DNA of 64,000 nt, from the NCBI RefSeq assembly GCF_949987515.2, contig NC_082697.1, positions 26,605,730-26,669,729 of the forward strand, given 5' to 3'. Both the position numbers and the translations under genes were made by a program. The notes under the pieces were generated by a model. It was not told the DNA's origin. It made no database searches and was given only the letters and a program-made list of their open reading frames with translations. Below are positions 1 through 12,350 of this stretch, in pieces (the stretch's first letter is position 1; each line of letters opens with the position of its first letter). This DNA comes from Delphinus delphis (Eukaryota; Chordata; Mammalia; Artiodactyla; Delphinidae).

Positions 1-429
1 GCCTGAACCCACACTGTGGGTAAGCAGCAGACCCAAGGCAATGTGAGTGTGTCCATTTATGAAGTGCTTTCTATGTGCCAGTCCCCTAGGATTGTCCTAG
101 ACCTGGGACATTCAACAAGTCATTCAACAAATACTGAGTGCCACTCTTTAGGTCACTGGGCCAGATGCCAGGTTACAACGGTGGGGAGGAAAGCAAAGCT
201 CAGCCCTCCCAGAGTTTTATCTCAGTGGAGATGGCCCATCGCTGTTGCCCCATTTTCTGGGTAAGAAAACCAAGGAACAGAAGGGAAAGAAACTGACCTG
301 AGGTCACACAGTGATAAGAAAAGAGCTGGGATAAGCAGACGCATTTTACTGGTGGGGAAACTGGGGGATAGAAAAGAGAAGTGACTTGCCCAAGGAAACC
401 CTGATATGTAGGCGGCTGAGTCGGCATTC

Positions 430-880
430 CACGGCTTACAGGGTCTTGGCCGCGCCTGCGCCTGACCCCTCCCCTCAGGGGCCGGGGCCACTTCGGCCCC
501 GCCTCGCCACTCGCGTCCGCCTTCCTGGCAGCCCTGGTGGCTGTTTCCTGCCTGCGTAGCTGGGCGGGCGGCCGGCCCATCTGGCGGCCCCCGCCGGGCG
601 GCGCGGGGAGGCGGCCCAGACTCGCTGGAGCCAAGCGCCGGCCCGGGCCCCCCTGCCCGCCTGGAGAGACCAGGTGTGGCCGCGGCGGGGGTGGGGGTGG
701 TGCCTTCCTTCCCGCTCGGCCCTTCCTGACGCACCCGGGCAGGATGCTGCCTCCTCCCCAACCTCCGCCTCCCATGACCCGGCCTGGAACGTGGAGGGAA
801 TCCTAGCGGTGGGAGAGCCGGGTGGGCAGGGAGCAGCAGGCCCCGCCTCTGGTCTCCACTCCTTATGAGACCCCGGGCAA
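430..880. promoter_or_regulatory. CpG-rich block downstream of HM13
   Basis: GC- and CpG-dense sequence (for example ggtcttggccgcgcctgcg and cggcccatctggcggccccc). The open frames in it overlap on several strands and resemble no protein I know, so they are treated as composition artefacts. It may be an enhancer or an unannotated noncoding promoter. Confidence 0.4.
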
Positions 881-1289
881 GTCTTGCCCTTTTTTTGGCG
901 TGGGGCCGGTGGCACCTTTCCTGCCTGAGGTCTTGACATTATCATTGACTTGACATTATCCATTTGTTCAGCCGTTTCAAGTCTGTTTCCCTGATCACAA
1001 GGTCAGCTGGGGAACCCGCGCTTGCCCTGTGTTCCCTGCTGTGTCTAGCGGCTTGACCGATGCCCAGCTCATAGATGGTGCTGAAGCCCCAAAAGGGCAT
1101 CTCAGGGCTTTACTCCCAGATTTGGAGCCACCCAGGAGGGTCTTACCCATTTCACAGCTGAGGAAACAGGACAGAGTGGGTAGGTCTGCCCGTCACATTG
1201 TGGTAGGCAGCCCTGCTGTCAGACGCTGACCCTCTCCTCCAACACCACCACAAGACCGGAACCCGGAATTTTGCATCCTGACTTGCAAC

Positions 1290-1500
1290 ACCACCACCTG
1301 TGGTGAATATCATGATTGTGGAAGCCAGGCACCCTGGGTTCAAATCCTCCCCTTGGGCACTTAAATGTCTCTCTGCTTCAATTTCCTTTACCTGTAAAAA
1401 TGATAGTACCTACCTCACAGGGCTGTTATATCGATTACATAAGTATTTCTAAAATACATAGCATAATGCTAGACACGTGAAATACAAATGAAATAATGTA
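1290..1500 (+). repeat. MIR SINE
   Basis: B-box-like ctgggttcaaatcctcc, then caatttcctttacctgtaaa and ctacctcacagggctgttat, in MIR order. Confidence 0.8.
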
Positions 1501-1689
1501 CTGGAGCTCTCAGCAGGGCTGGCCTTCTCCCTTCCCCTACATTAGACCCCTCCCACCTACCATAGTCAAGGGAGACTGAGGCCACAGAGAGGGACACCTA
1601 ACAAATCAGGGGCAGAATATGGGGGCTTTGGAGCAGTTTCCTAAGAATCCACTCCCACTCCAGGGTGAGGCTGGCACTAGGCCCACCCA

Positions 1690-2060
1690 GGGCCGTGCCC
1701 ACCCCCCCCTCCGGCGTGCGGACCCAATCCGCGCCCGGCCTGGTGCCATTTTTCCATGGGACTCTGGCTGTGGCGGTTCACATCTGGAGTCTAGACTCGG
1801 AGGCTCTGCGGGCCGGGCCTACCGCCCGGGCTGGGCCACCGCTGCCCGCTGTTTGCTCAGCTGAAGCTGGTTAATTGGAATTAGAGTGGCCTCTGCGGTG
1901 CCGGCTGGCCGGCGGGCCCTGGCCGGCCACTGCCGAGGTCTGTGGAACATCTGGCCGGGCCAGGACGGCCATTAGGTGGCAGGCGCCCGGCGCCACGGCC
2001 ACCTCAGCCTCCGCCGGGGGCCGGCGGTGACTCAATGAGGCCTTTGTGGGCTCCGGGCTG
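1690..2060. promoter_or_regulatory. Second CpG-rich block with clustered factor motifs
   Basis: GC-rich block containing a homeodomain-type TTAATTGG (about 1871), an AP-1 site TGACTCA (2028-2034), E-box-like CATCTG sites and the CTCF-like motif at 1969. Candidate enhancer; no exon seen. Confidence 0.4.
1969..1982 (+). promoter_or_regulatory. CTCF-like motif downstream of HM13
   Basis: CCATTAGGTGGCAG matches the CTCF core at 13 of 14 positions, inside a CpG-rich block. Confidence 0.5.
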
Positions 2061-3484
2061 CAGAACCAACCGTGCTGTGTGCCTGGGCTGCCTGCCCCAT
2101 CTTCCGCCCTCAGAGTGGCCTTGTTCCAGGACCACACGGCCTCCCCTCTGGAGGCGGCTGGAGTCGGCAGAGATACGAGAAGTCCCTGAAAGGGACCCCC
2201 TGGACTGGGAGAGGCTTTTGAGATTTCCTACCCCTCCTTTCCAGAAGGCCCAGAGAAGCTGGTAGGGATCAGGCCCAGGGGTCTGCAGAGGAGTTGCAAA
2301 GTCCTTAGGAACTCTGGAATTTGATTCAGATGGCTCAAGGTCAAATCCATATCTATTAGGTAATCTGCCTCAACTCTCTCACTTGTGCAATGGGGCTGAT
2401 ACTAGCACCCACAGCCTGAGAGTGAGAATTAAGGGAAATCCTGTATTGAGGTGCTCGGTACATGTAACAGCTCCCCTTCTCTGCTCCTACCTGTGCTTTA
2501 GCTCCAAACTGTCTGGCAGCCCCTGTCATCTTCAGCCTTTAAACCTGAAGGTCAGGCAAGAGAGATCTCTGGGTGGGGTGCTGAAGGTCTGAGTCTCGGG
2601 CCAGCGGCCACCCTCCCCCACATCAGTTTCTCCACCCAGTGACCCCACCCTAAGCAGGCAGATGAGGGCTGTGCCCACCCCTGGCTTGGTCCACTGGGGG
2701 TTCTCCTACAGGCCAGGGCTGCTGTCTTCAGCAAACCTTGGAGAAACCCTAGCTCTGGGATCTCCAGCTATCGGGCGTGGATGGCCTCTTGGAAGCACTG
2801 GGCCCAGTCCCTCCACCCCCACCCCACAGCCCCTCCAGCGGCCCTGGGGGCGGCTCCTAGAATCAGGATCTTCCTGGCCTTATAGTAGTCGTTTTGGGAA
2901 GAATCTCAGGAATAGGCAGAATGGGAGCGGTGGGGCCTTCATTTCTAGGGCAACCTAGCGTCCAAGGGCTCTCCAGCTGAAGCCATGGGGACATCAGGAT
3001 CACAGAGGATGACTTCTGCCATCCTGGGAATAAAATCCAAACTCTTTCCTGGGGCTCACACGGCCCTGCCCATTTCCCTGGCTTTGCAGATAATGATCCC
3101 CTTGCTGAGTCAGGTCAGCCTTTTGGTACCACGGCCTCCTCCCTGCAAACCTTTCCGCCAGTAGGTAATGCATCCAGCACCTGTCCAACACCCTCACTGC
3201 CCCCAAGTATTGGGAGCAGCGTGGCAGGAAAACTGGATGGCAGGGGAGAGGGCTCGAGGGCCCCCTCTTCTGGCCAGAGGGTATCCTGGGGGCGCTGAGC
3301 TGGCATACTGGCCAGGCGCTGGGTGGGCATACAGGAAGGAGGGGCCCAGAGGTCAGGGCCGCAACACAGGTTGCGACGGTCCACAGTCCCCTTCCTTACA
3401 GAAAAGTCCCTGGGTGGGAAGGTGAGACCTAGTAAACCCATTGTAAGATACTGGGTAAGAACCTTCCAGAAGCACAGTGGACTG

Positions 3485-3792
3485 CCTGGGCAATGGGATG
3501 AGTTTTTAATGTGAGGCAAAGTCAGTCCACAATACAAAAGTCTAAAAATCAGACCCACTTTTCCCACCTGGCACCTGGGGGGGTGGGGGCAGTTGGGGGC
3601 TTCCTTTGCGGGCAGGGATGGGGAGAGGCAGAGCGAGGCCAGAGATGCGGGAGAGGGAACCAGGCCCCGGAGGCCCTGTTGGAGGGAGCCTGCTGCCCCT
3701 GCCCCTCTCCTGGAGCTGCCGTTCCCCTTCAGCAGGACTGCGGCCGTGCGGGCCCGTGTGTCTGGCCCTCAGAGGGTCAGGCACCAGCCGCA
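3485..3792 (-). other. HM13: HM13 3' UTR (end estimated)
   Basis: GC-rich sequence following the TGA. The distal limit is set from the only hexamer-like signal found on the minus strand here (ATTAAA at 3510-3505), about 285 nt after the stop. The true cleavage site is not visible. Confidence 0.6.
3505..3510 (-). terminator. Candidate polyadenylation signal ATTAAA for HM13
   Basis: ATTAAA is the second most common mammalian poly(A) hexamer. No AATAAA occurs on the minus strand between the stop and 3000, so this is the best candidate. Confidence 0.55.
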
Positions 3793-3892
3793 TCATTTCT
3801 CCTTCTTCTCCAGCCCCTTCGATGTCGAGGCCTCTGTTCCCTCTTTGGATTCTGTCACTGCTGCTGGATCCTTTGGATTTGACTCCTCATAA
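3793..3892 (-). CDS. HM13: HM13 coding exon 12a, canonical C-terminus (residues 345-377)
   Basis: Acceptor ttggtcag, then the third base of Ser345 and [18 protein letters not shown] through LEKKEK and TGA at 3795-3793. The acidic cytosolic tail ends KKEK, a KKXX-type ER-retrieval signal. It is 100 nt. Confidence 0.97.
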
Positions 3893-6800
3893 CTGACCAA
3901 AAGAACAAAACAACAACGACGACACATTTAGAGGAGGGAAGAGCAGAATCTTTGTGCCCCACCTCCCACCATCGCGGGGAAACCCCTGGGCGCGCACATC
4001 CTCGGCCCAGCACCTTCCAGGACTTGGCCCGGCCCCGCTGTGCGCCCTCCTCAGACAGGCTGCCTGCTCCGCTTTCTCTGTGCCTGGTGGTGCCAAGAGG
4101 TGGCAAGGGCAGCGGCAAACGGGAGAGGTTGGACTTGGGCTTGTGAAGGCCAATTTTAAGCTTCTTGAACCTTCCACTGGAGAGAATGGGGGAAAAAAGG
4201 GGCAGCCAGGATGAGGCTACGGGAGATGCGCTGGCTCCCAGGGCACACGGCAGGAGTCAAACAGCTCAGCCCCAGGGGTGCGGGCAGGCAGGGGGCTGCT
4301 CTACTGGCAAGGGGCAGGGTGCCACTCTCCCAGGCGGACACCCTGCTTAACTCTTACTATGGGCTCCACTTACTGAGCAAGTGAGCTCACGCCAAGGACA
4401 ACACTCACATTTCCTTACCAGATCGACCACACAAGGCAGGCACGTGCCCACTTACAGACGAACAGAGAGGTTTCTGAGAGAGGAAAGTGACTTGCCCAAG
4501 GCTATATGTATACGGTATACGGAGAGTGGTAACAGTGTCTACTGTTGCATGACAAGGGCTGCTGACACCCACTCTCACATGAGTCCCACCATACTGGTGA
4601 GGACACCAGGGTTCTGAGGCCCTGCTCCCCCACCCTGCGGCTGGGCACCGTGACTGCCTGGTGGTGGTGGAGGAGCTGCCTCTTGCCGCCTGTCCCTGGC
4701 AAACCTCCCTGCCCTGTACACTGGAGCTGGGGTGTCTGCCCTACCTTGGGCCCCAGGGCAGTGGGGGGAAGTGGGCAGGTGGGCACCCGCTGGGCATTAC
4801 ATGGCGCTGGGATTCTGCGGGCGCCGGCGGCGAGGGCCAGCTAGCTTCTGCTGCATGGAGTCCGCCAGGCTGGCTGGGGAGCCCGAGACTGTGGGGAAGT
4901 GGGTGAGCCTCGGGGTATGAGGCAGGATTTCCGCTGAGGACTCGTAGCTGTGTGAGAGACAGACAGAGAGACAGAAAAAAGAGATGGAGAGGAAGAGACT
5001 AAGGGAGGACAGAGACTTCTCTTCCAAGGAGCAGGGAGCAGAACTGGGTCTTATTTTATCTATCTCTGCACTTTCAGGCTCTGTGGAAAGAAGCCAGTGT
5101 TACTTGGAGAACAAAGAGAAAAAGATGCACCTACATAGGGGGACACTCTGCAGAAGAACTAGGATGCCCTAGATGTACACGTGCTGCTGCGGAAACATCT
5201 CTCAGACACACCCTTGTGTGAAAAATCAAGATGTAGAATGCTCCGAGAATGCCACCATCTACACAAGAATGTGTACACACATGTGTGCTTTTAGGTGCAG
5301 AGATGTCTCTGAATGTCCAGGGACAGAGCTGGCCTCTGGGGGTGGCTGAGGTCTGAGGGGTTGTCCCTCTCATGCTATGGAATTTTTTTTTTCATGCTGT
5401 GGAATTTTGACCAATGTGCATGTGTTACTACCTATTTAAAAAGAAGTAAATGAATTTAAAAAAAAAAGGGAGAGTGCCAATAAAAAGAAAAGTAAAACCA
5501 AAGATAAGGTGGAGAATTAGGGAGAGAGATGGGCAGAAAGAGAAGAGAGAGACCATTTGCTTTATCACCTCAATCTAAGAACCTCCTGGGGAGTGGGGGA
5601 CAGAAAGGTGGGGCGCCCATGTGGGCGAACATTTAGAGAAACAAAGCACCAAGTGGTTAAAGGCAGGCACCCTCTGTCCTGGCTGGGGAGGTGGCCCCGA
5701 GTGGGGGCTGGGAGCCGAGGGTGAGGGTAGCGACTGAGCTCAGGGCTCAGGTCCACCCCTGCCCCCAGAGCTCCCCCAGATCTGCCCCCAGGTTCACCCC
5801 CAGCCTTGCCTCAGAGTCCACAGGGCTCTGCCAGGCCGGGAGCCACGAGCAGGCAGGTTGGGAGCCTGGGGCTCCTAGGAAGGGCAGAGGCAGGTACGGG
5901 GGAGGGGTGAGTCACAGGTCCCCCTGCAGGCAGCCAGGTGCACAGAAGGCTCGGCCAGGCAGGTGGAGCTGGTGGGAGGCCCGAGTGGGCAGCTTCAGTT
6001 GCAGCCGGCAGCTATTTCTGGGTCCCTGGCGGGCGGGGTCAGTGCTGCTGGGGAGCAGACACCTGTCGGAGTCATGCAGGCCTCGGGGTCAGGGTGGGGC
6101 TGATCATCGGTGTGGCAGGTGTGCGGATGGCCATGGGGAAGGGGTACATGTGCGACTGAGACAGAGAGAAAGCAGCTAGCTGTGGGTTACAGCCACAGAG
6201 GCAACTGAATGGGGATTGACACCTGACTTCTAACAGGGCATTTCCATCACACTAGGGTCCCCTCTATTACTCACATGTAGAAACTGAGGCCGGAGGAGGG
6301 GAAGGACACGCCTGAAGTCACATGGCAGCAGAGTCAGGAATGGGAATGCAGGGTTCCCCACAGTGGGGCCGTCTGGGGGGGAATCTACACCAGCCAGTTC
6401 CTTCTCAGGATTCAGCTGGCATCTGGGTGTGGGGGCTGCCTTGAGAGCCCCAAGGCCTTGCCCTCCCCTGGCTCCTGGCCCCCAGGAGGGTTCCGCTGGT
6501 GCCCACGGGTCTGGCACCCATGTGCTGGTGGAAAGGGCGAGGGGTGAGGCCGGTGGTGGGAACAGTGCTCCCCTGGAGACATGTACCAACAGCCCTGGCA
6601 GGCTCCACTAGCTGCCTGCAGGTGCACCTGTGCCCCCCGCCGCCTCTTACCTGAACATCTCTGTCACTTCTCCCTTGGCCAGTGCCACCAGGACAGGAAA
6701 GCCGATGCAGGCGGGGACCAGGTACAGGAGCGCAGGCTGAGAGAGAACACAGGCTGGTGAGGCAGTGATGGGCAGGGCACATGCTCAGGGCTGTGCCCAT

Positions 6801-9800
6801 CACCCCAACCCTCTCCCGGTGTGACTGAGGGACACTGACCGCCCAGGTTCACAGAGCAAGTCAGTGGCTGGGCCCAAACCCAGGGCTCCTGACTCCAGAC
6901 CAGGGCTGTTCTTCTCTGGGAGGGAACACAAGAAACCCAAAGAAACTCAAGTATGCAGGGCTTTAAGGGCGCCCATGAGTCTGGATGGCAGCATCCCAAC
7001 TGCCCAGGACATCAGGTTCAAACTTGCAACCTCCTGAGTTGGTCCTATTCCCAGAGACCCTGCTTGCCTAGGTCTGGGGCTGGAAGTCTGCACTTTTAAC
7101 AACGCTCCAGGAGATGCTGTTAGAATGACAACGATTATGACATAGCTGCTATGGGTGGAGTACTTTCTGTGGCCTGGATTGAGGTCATTGGCTCCACCGG
7201 GATTCATGCCCAGGTGGTCTGGGCCTGGAGCCTGTGAGGAAACTCCTGGCGAAGCTGGGTCTGGAGGACGGGACAATTACACTAACAGGCCCTGCTCCCA
7301 GAGCACCTACTGTGGGCACCGAGCTCAGCCTCTGGGGAGCGCTTCAGTCCATCTCCACACCCGCTGTGACCATCCTCCTTGTGTACGGAAGGAAGGCTGA
7401 TGCTTCGGGAGGAGAGGGGGTAGCCCAGGCCTTGGAGGCCTAAATGGCAAACTGGAGGTTGAACTTGGGCACCCCCCAGACTCCAAAACCATTCTCCTTG
7501 CAGCATCTGAAAGCCGGACCTCATGCTACCGATCAACCCTCCATGGCCCCCAATGCTCCCAGCAGCCTGAAGTCCCCATGAGATGTGACCCCTGCTTCCT
7601 TCTCCAACCTCACCTGCCCTGCCCTACTCTGGCCACACTGGCCTCATTTTGGTCCTCCTTGTCACCTGAAGCTACAGGACCTCTGCATGTACCATTTCTG
7701 GGATGTTCTCCCACCTGTGCCTAGGTTCCTCCTCCATCAGACCTCGGCTCAGCTGTTACTTCTGTGGGGCAGCCTTTGCTTGCATGGAGTCAGGCCCTCT
7801 TGCTGCACACTCTCAGCTCCCCCACTCCCCCTGCAATTCTTCACAACATTCTCTGGCAACTTGGACTGAAACATCCCTGTGCCGTTATAGGCTGGAGTTT
7901 CTCTCCTGTTACGCTGTGAACTCCATGAGGGCAGGCTCCACAGCTGTCTTGTTCACTGCTGTATTCCTGGTACTCAGAAGAGGGCCTGGTAAATACTAAG
8001 CCAATGGCTTCCTCACAGATGCTCACAAAATTAAGGGGGTGTCCTGGAGATAACTAGGGTGAGGGTGAAGGAGACATCGTTCCAAAGGCAAAGCCAACAC
8101 CTGGCTAGAGAACACGGCTCCAGAGTCTCCTGAGGCTGACCATCAGACCATTTCCTGGCTCCTGCCATGGGTGAGCTGTGAACTACCCTACTTCATATAT
8201 GTTATCCTTGAAACTAATAACACCCTAATCATTTGGATCTGAGTTTTACAGATGATGCTATTAAGGTTCAGAAGGAAATGACTTGCCTGAGGTCACACAG
8301 GGTGTTAAGTGGCTGAGTTGGGATTTGAACTTGGGCAGCTGAGCTTCTTCTCCTGCATCAGGTCTTTGCTATGAGATAGGCTTTGGGCCAAGAATGATAG
8401 AAATCACAACGACAAAGGCGTGCACCAAGACTTGTGAGAGGCAGCCAAAGCAGTACTCAGGGGAAAATCTGTAACCCTAAGTATATTTACTAGAAAGACT
8501 GGAAAGAAACAATCTCAGTTTTCAAATCAGGAAGCCAGAAAAAGAATAAAATAAACACTCCCAAAGGAGGAAGAAAATAATAAAGGCAAAGCAAAAATTA
8601 ATGAAATAAAAATAAAACAAATACAAACTGATTAAAATTTAATTTCTGAAAAATAGATCACTTTTATAGATGAAGAGACTGAAGATCAGAGGAGAAAAAA
8701 GGATCTGCCCTAAATCACACAGTTGGTCAGGATACAGACCCAGGTTCCTCTGTCTCTAAGTCCAGTATATTTTCTTCACCAAGGCCAGGCTGGGCCAAAT
8801 AGAAGGCTTCCCAGGAGGAGGGTGCGTAGAAGTCTGGTCCCACCATGGCCTGCCTCATTTAAGAGTTGGCAGCAACTGAGGGGCTCCTTTTTTTTGTTTT
8901 TCTTTCTTTTTCTTTTTGCGGTATGCGGGCCTCTCACTGTTGTGGCCTTTCCCGTTGCGGAGCACAGGCTCCGGATGTGCAGGCTCAGCAGCCATGGCTC
9001 ACGGGCCCAGCCGCTCTGCGGCATGTGGGATCTTCCCGGACCAGGGCACGAACCCGTGTCCCCTGCATCGGCAGGCGGACTCTCAACCACTGCGCCACCA
9101 GGGAAGCCCTGAGGGGCTCCTTTGGGAAGAACTGAGTTTGCTTAGTGTCACAGGGATACAAACCTATTCTTTTTTTTCCTCTCAAGGCACCAGGGAACCT
9201 CTCCAGAGAAAGTCAGTGCTAAGGAGAGGATGGGATGTACAGCTTGGGGCAGTGAGCTGGGGGTCAGGACTCCTGCCTCTCCATCTTGCCTTGGCTTTGC
9301 TGTGTGACCACAGATAAACCACTTTCCTTTCTGGGCTTCCCTCTCCGTCCGTATGATGAGGACACCTGATCATCATTAAAGGTCTTTCTAGGAGGCTGCT
9401 AGTCCTGGCTTGGAGCGCATTTTTCTTTTTTTTTGCGATACGCGGGCCTCTCACTGTTGTGGCCTCTCTCATTGCGGAGCACGGGCTCTGGACGCGCAGG
9501 CTCAGCGGCCATGGCTCACGGGCCTAGCCGCTCCGCAGCATGTGGGATCTTCCCGGACCGGGGCACGAACCTGTGTCCCCTGCATCGGCAGGCAGACTCT
9601 CAACCACTGCGCCACCAGGGAAGCCCTGGAGTGCATTTTTGATAGAAGCCAAATGGGAACACAGAGGCAGAAGTGACCCCTACCTAGGGAACTGCTCGCA
9701 CTGGGACTGCCTATGTCTTGGAGAGGGAGAAGGAGCTCAAAGAACAGGTGTCCCTTGTGTCCCAATCCCCATCCCAAAAAAGATTTTCAGAGAGATGCCC

Positions 9801-12318
9801 GTGTGGGTGACTGAGAACAGCTGGGCTGCTGCTGGGGAGTAGCAGAGGCCTGAGACCAGGAGTCTAGGGCTCCAGCCAGGTCTCAGCTTGACTTGCTGCA
9901 TCACCCAGGGAAGGCTCCTTTTCTCTCTCCCACAGAGAGGACCACCTCTCCCACCTCTGCCCTGAGCCTGTGTGAGAGCTCCCACTGGAGCCTTCTCTGA
10001 GTCTAGCCCAGGCAGAAGGCAAGCCTGCCACCTGGTGGCCCTCTGTGGAATAGCTCTGGGCTTGGACTCTCACGGGACTGACAGCTGGAGAAGAGACCGC
10101 TAAGGAGGCCCAAGCACTCTCTGCGCCCTCTTTGCCAAGGGCATGTCCCTCTTAGCTTGCGGAGCTTCCAAGGCCATTTGGGGTAGAAGTGAATGAGAGG
10201 TGCTTCCCCACTGGTTCTTGGTTTCTCTATGGGCCAGGGGACCTTGGACCTTCTGTAAAACATAAGTATCAATTTCACAGACTTTGTAGATATAAAAATA
10301 TTGTAAGGACTAAATGAGTTAATGAGCGAGAGGGTTTAGCACAGTGCCTGGCACAGAGTAACTGGCCAGCAGCTCTTGTGATTAATTTAAATGTGGCTTC
10401 CCTGTGGCCGGTGCCCTGGAGAAGCTGGAAGGGAGGGGGAGGAGGGGAGGGTGGAGGGGGGTACAGTAATGCTAACTGGGCCGGCAATTCTGAGCACTTT
10501 ACTTATATTAACTCATTTCACCCTCAGACGACCCCAAGGTGGCTACTATTATTTATCCTCATTTTCCGTTTTCACGAATCAGTGAGGAATCCTGAGTATA
10601 ACTTCAGCAACTTGCCCAGAGTCCTGCAAAAGCAGATGGTGGAGCCTGGATTCACACCAGGGCTCCCTCGGCCTCCACTCCACACTGCCTCTCCCATGGC
10701 CGGGGGTTCAGAGCCTGGGCTTGGTCTTCACGTGACACAGGTTTGAATCCTGGCTCCACCACACACTTGCCACATAGCACCTGAACTCCAGTTCCCTCAT
10801 CTGTTCACAGGATCCTCCTGAAGTACTGAGCAGAGCCTGACACATGGGGAGTGCTCTTACTTCCAGTAGAGAGCAACCTTGTCTGCTGGCTTTCCCCTGC
10901 CCAGCTCCTCTTCTCCAGGCCACACGGACAGCTTTCAGCCCCAGCCCAGCCTGGTTCACTCTGTGGCAGCTCAGTACCCATCTAGGTGGGAGAAGGGGGC
11001 AGAGCCTGGCCTGCTTGGGGAGTGATGGAAGGGGGGCCCTGACATCCTGTCACTTACCTGGTGGGTGGACAATGGGCTGAGAACCCCAACACCCACCTGA
11101 TCCTGTTCTTCTGTCCGCTCCCACTACCGAGGCTGAGAAGCCATGGCCACATTACAGCTGGGGCCCAGGGACACTGATCTGTCCCAGGAGATGTGGGCAA
11201 AAATCTGCTAAGAGGACTCGGAGAAAGGTGTCATCTTCCTGATGAAGGCGACAGGCATGCTGGCATCCTTCCTCCTCCTCCTTGCCACCAGTGTGCATGT
11301 GCTGCCTGAAGGAGGGCGTCACCTTGCAACGACCACAGGTGAAAAGGCCAAGAGAAGCACAGACACGCCTGCTCTACACCACTGGACCGCTTGCATGTGG
11401 GACGAGTATGTGCCCGTCACTTGCGGTGAAAGCACTCCCGATACACCGAGGACAGTCATGCTCACCTGGGCGTGTTTGAAGATGTGCATGATGAAGATGG
11501 TCAGGCCCAGGCCGAAGATGTAGGCTGCAAAGCTGGTGTAGAAGTAGGTGTGGGTGTTCTTCTTCAAGCTTCAGTGATGGTGTGGGGAGAGAGGAGGGTG
11601 AGATTGAGGCACTGCAGAGCAACAGTGAGGAGGGGGGGAGCTGGGGAAGACCCTGGAGGCTGTGTGGGGTGGCTGAGAGCTCTGGGCCGGGGGCTTGGAG
11701 GTGAGCATGCACTCTGATTCTGCCCCAGCTAAGTGTCTTTGGACCAGTCACTTTCCTTCTGTCAGCCTCAGTTTACTCATCTGCAAAATGGGAAAACCAC
11801 GAGCCATCTCCCTAGTGGTTGCTGAATGCCAAGTGCTATAACCTAGAACAGTGGCTAGGAAGCTCAGGCCAGCAGAAAAATCACCTGGACAGCATGTTAA
11901 AAAAATAGAGCTGTATGGGAGTTCCCTGGTGGCTTAGCGGTTAGGATTCTGGGCTTTCAATGCCGTGGCCGGGTTCAATCCCTGGTCAGGGAACTGAGAT
12001 TCCACAAGCCACGCAGCACGGCCAAAAAAACAAAACAAAAACAAAACAAAAGAAACACCCAGAGTTCTAGGTCCAATTTCCAGGGAGTCGGATCTAATAG
12101 GTCTGGGGCTCTGCATTTTTTTTTTAAAATTTTGTAATAACTTTATTTATTTTTGGCTTTTTTTAAAAATTGAAGTATAGTTGATTTATAATATCATATA
12201 TAATATACGATATGATACGATATATATATCGTATTATATATATAATACGTATTATTATTATATGTATAATATACGATATAATAATATAATTACTTTCAGG
12301 TGGAAAGCACAGTGATTC

Positions 12319-12350
<32 letters not shown>

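Larger units (their letters stand above)
1..3484. other. Downstream flank of HM13, no gene recognised
   Basis: Holds a minus MIR-like remnant (about 80-340), two CpG-rich blocks, plus-strand MIRs at about 1290-1500 and 2320-2470, and L2-like DNA near 2960-3130. No exon of ID1, the next human gene downstream, is visible. Confidence 0.7.
6737..11465 (-). other. HM13: HM13 intron 10
   Basis: 4,729 nt. Holds a MER5-like remnant (about 7060-7130), an L2 3' end (7580-8010), MIR pieces, an old L1 fragment (8430-8640), two young CHR SINEs and a perfect CTCF core motif. No additional exon recognised. Confidence 0.85.

Noticed and set aside
200..963. Several overlapping open frames of 160-190 codons in the first kilobase
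   Set aside because: They lie on CpG-rich DNA where stops are rare, overlap in several frames, are Pro/Arg/Gly-rich and resemble no known protein.
3029..3034. AATAAA on the plus strand near the HM13 3' end
   Set aside because: Wrong strand for HM13, and no plus-strand gene is visible. It lies in an L2-like remnant.
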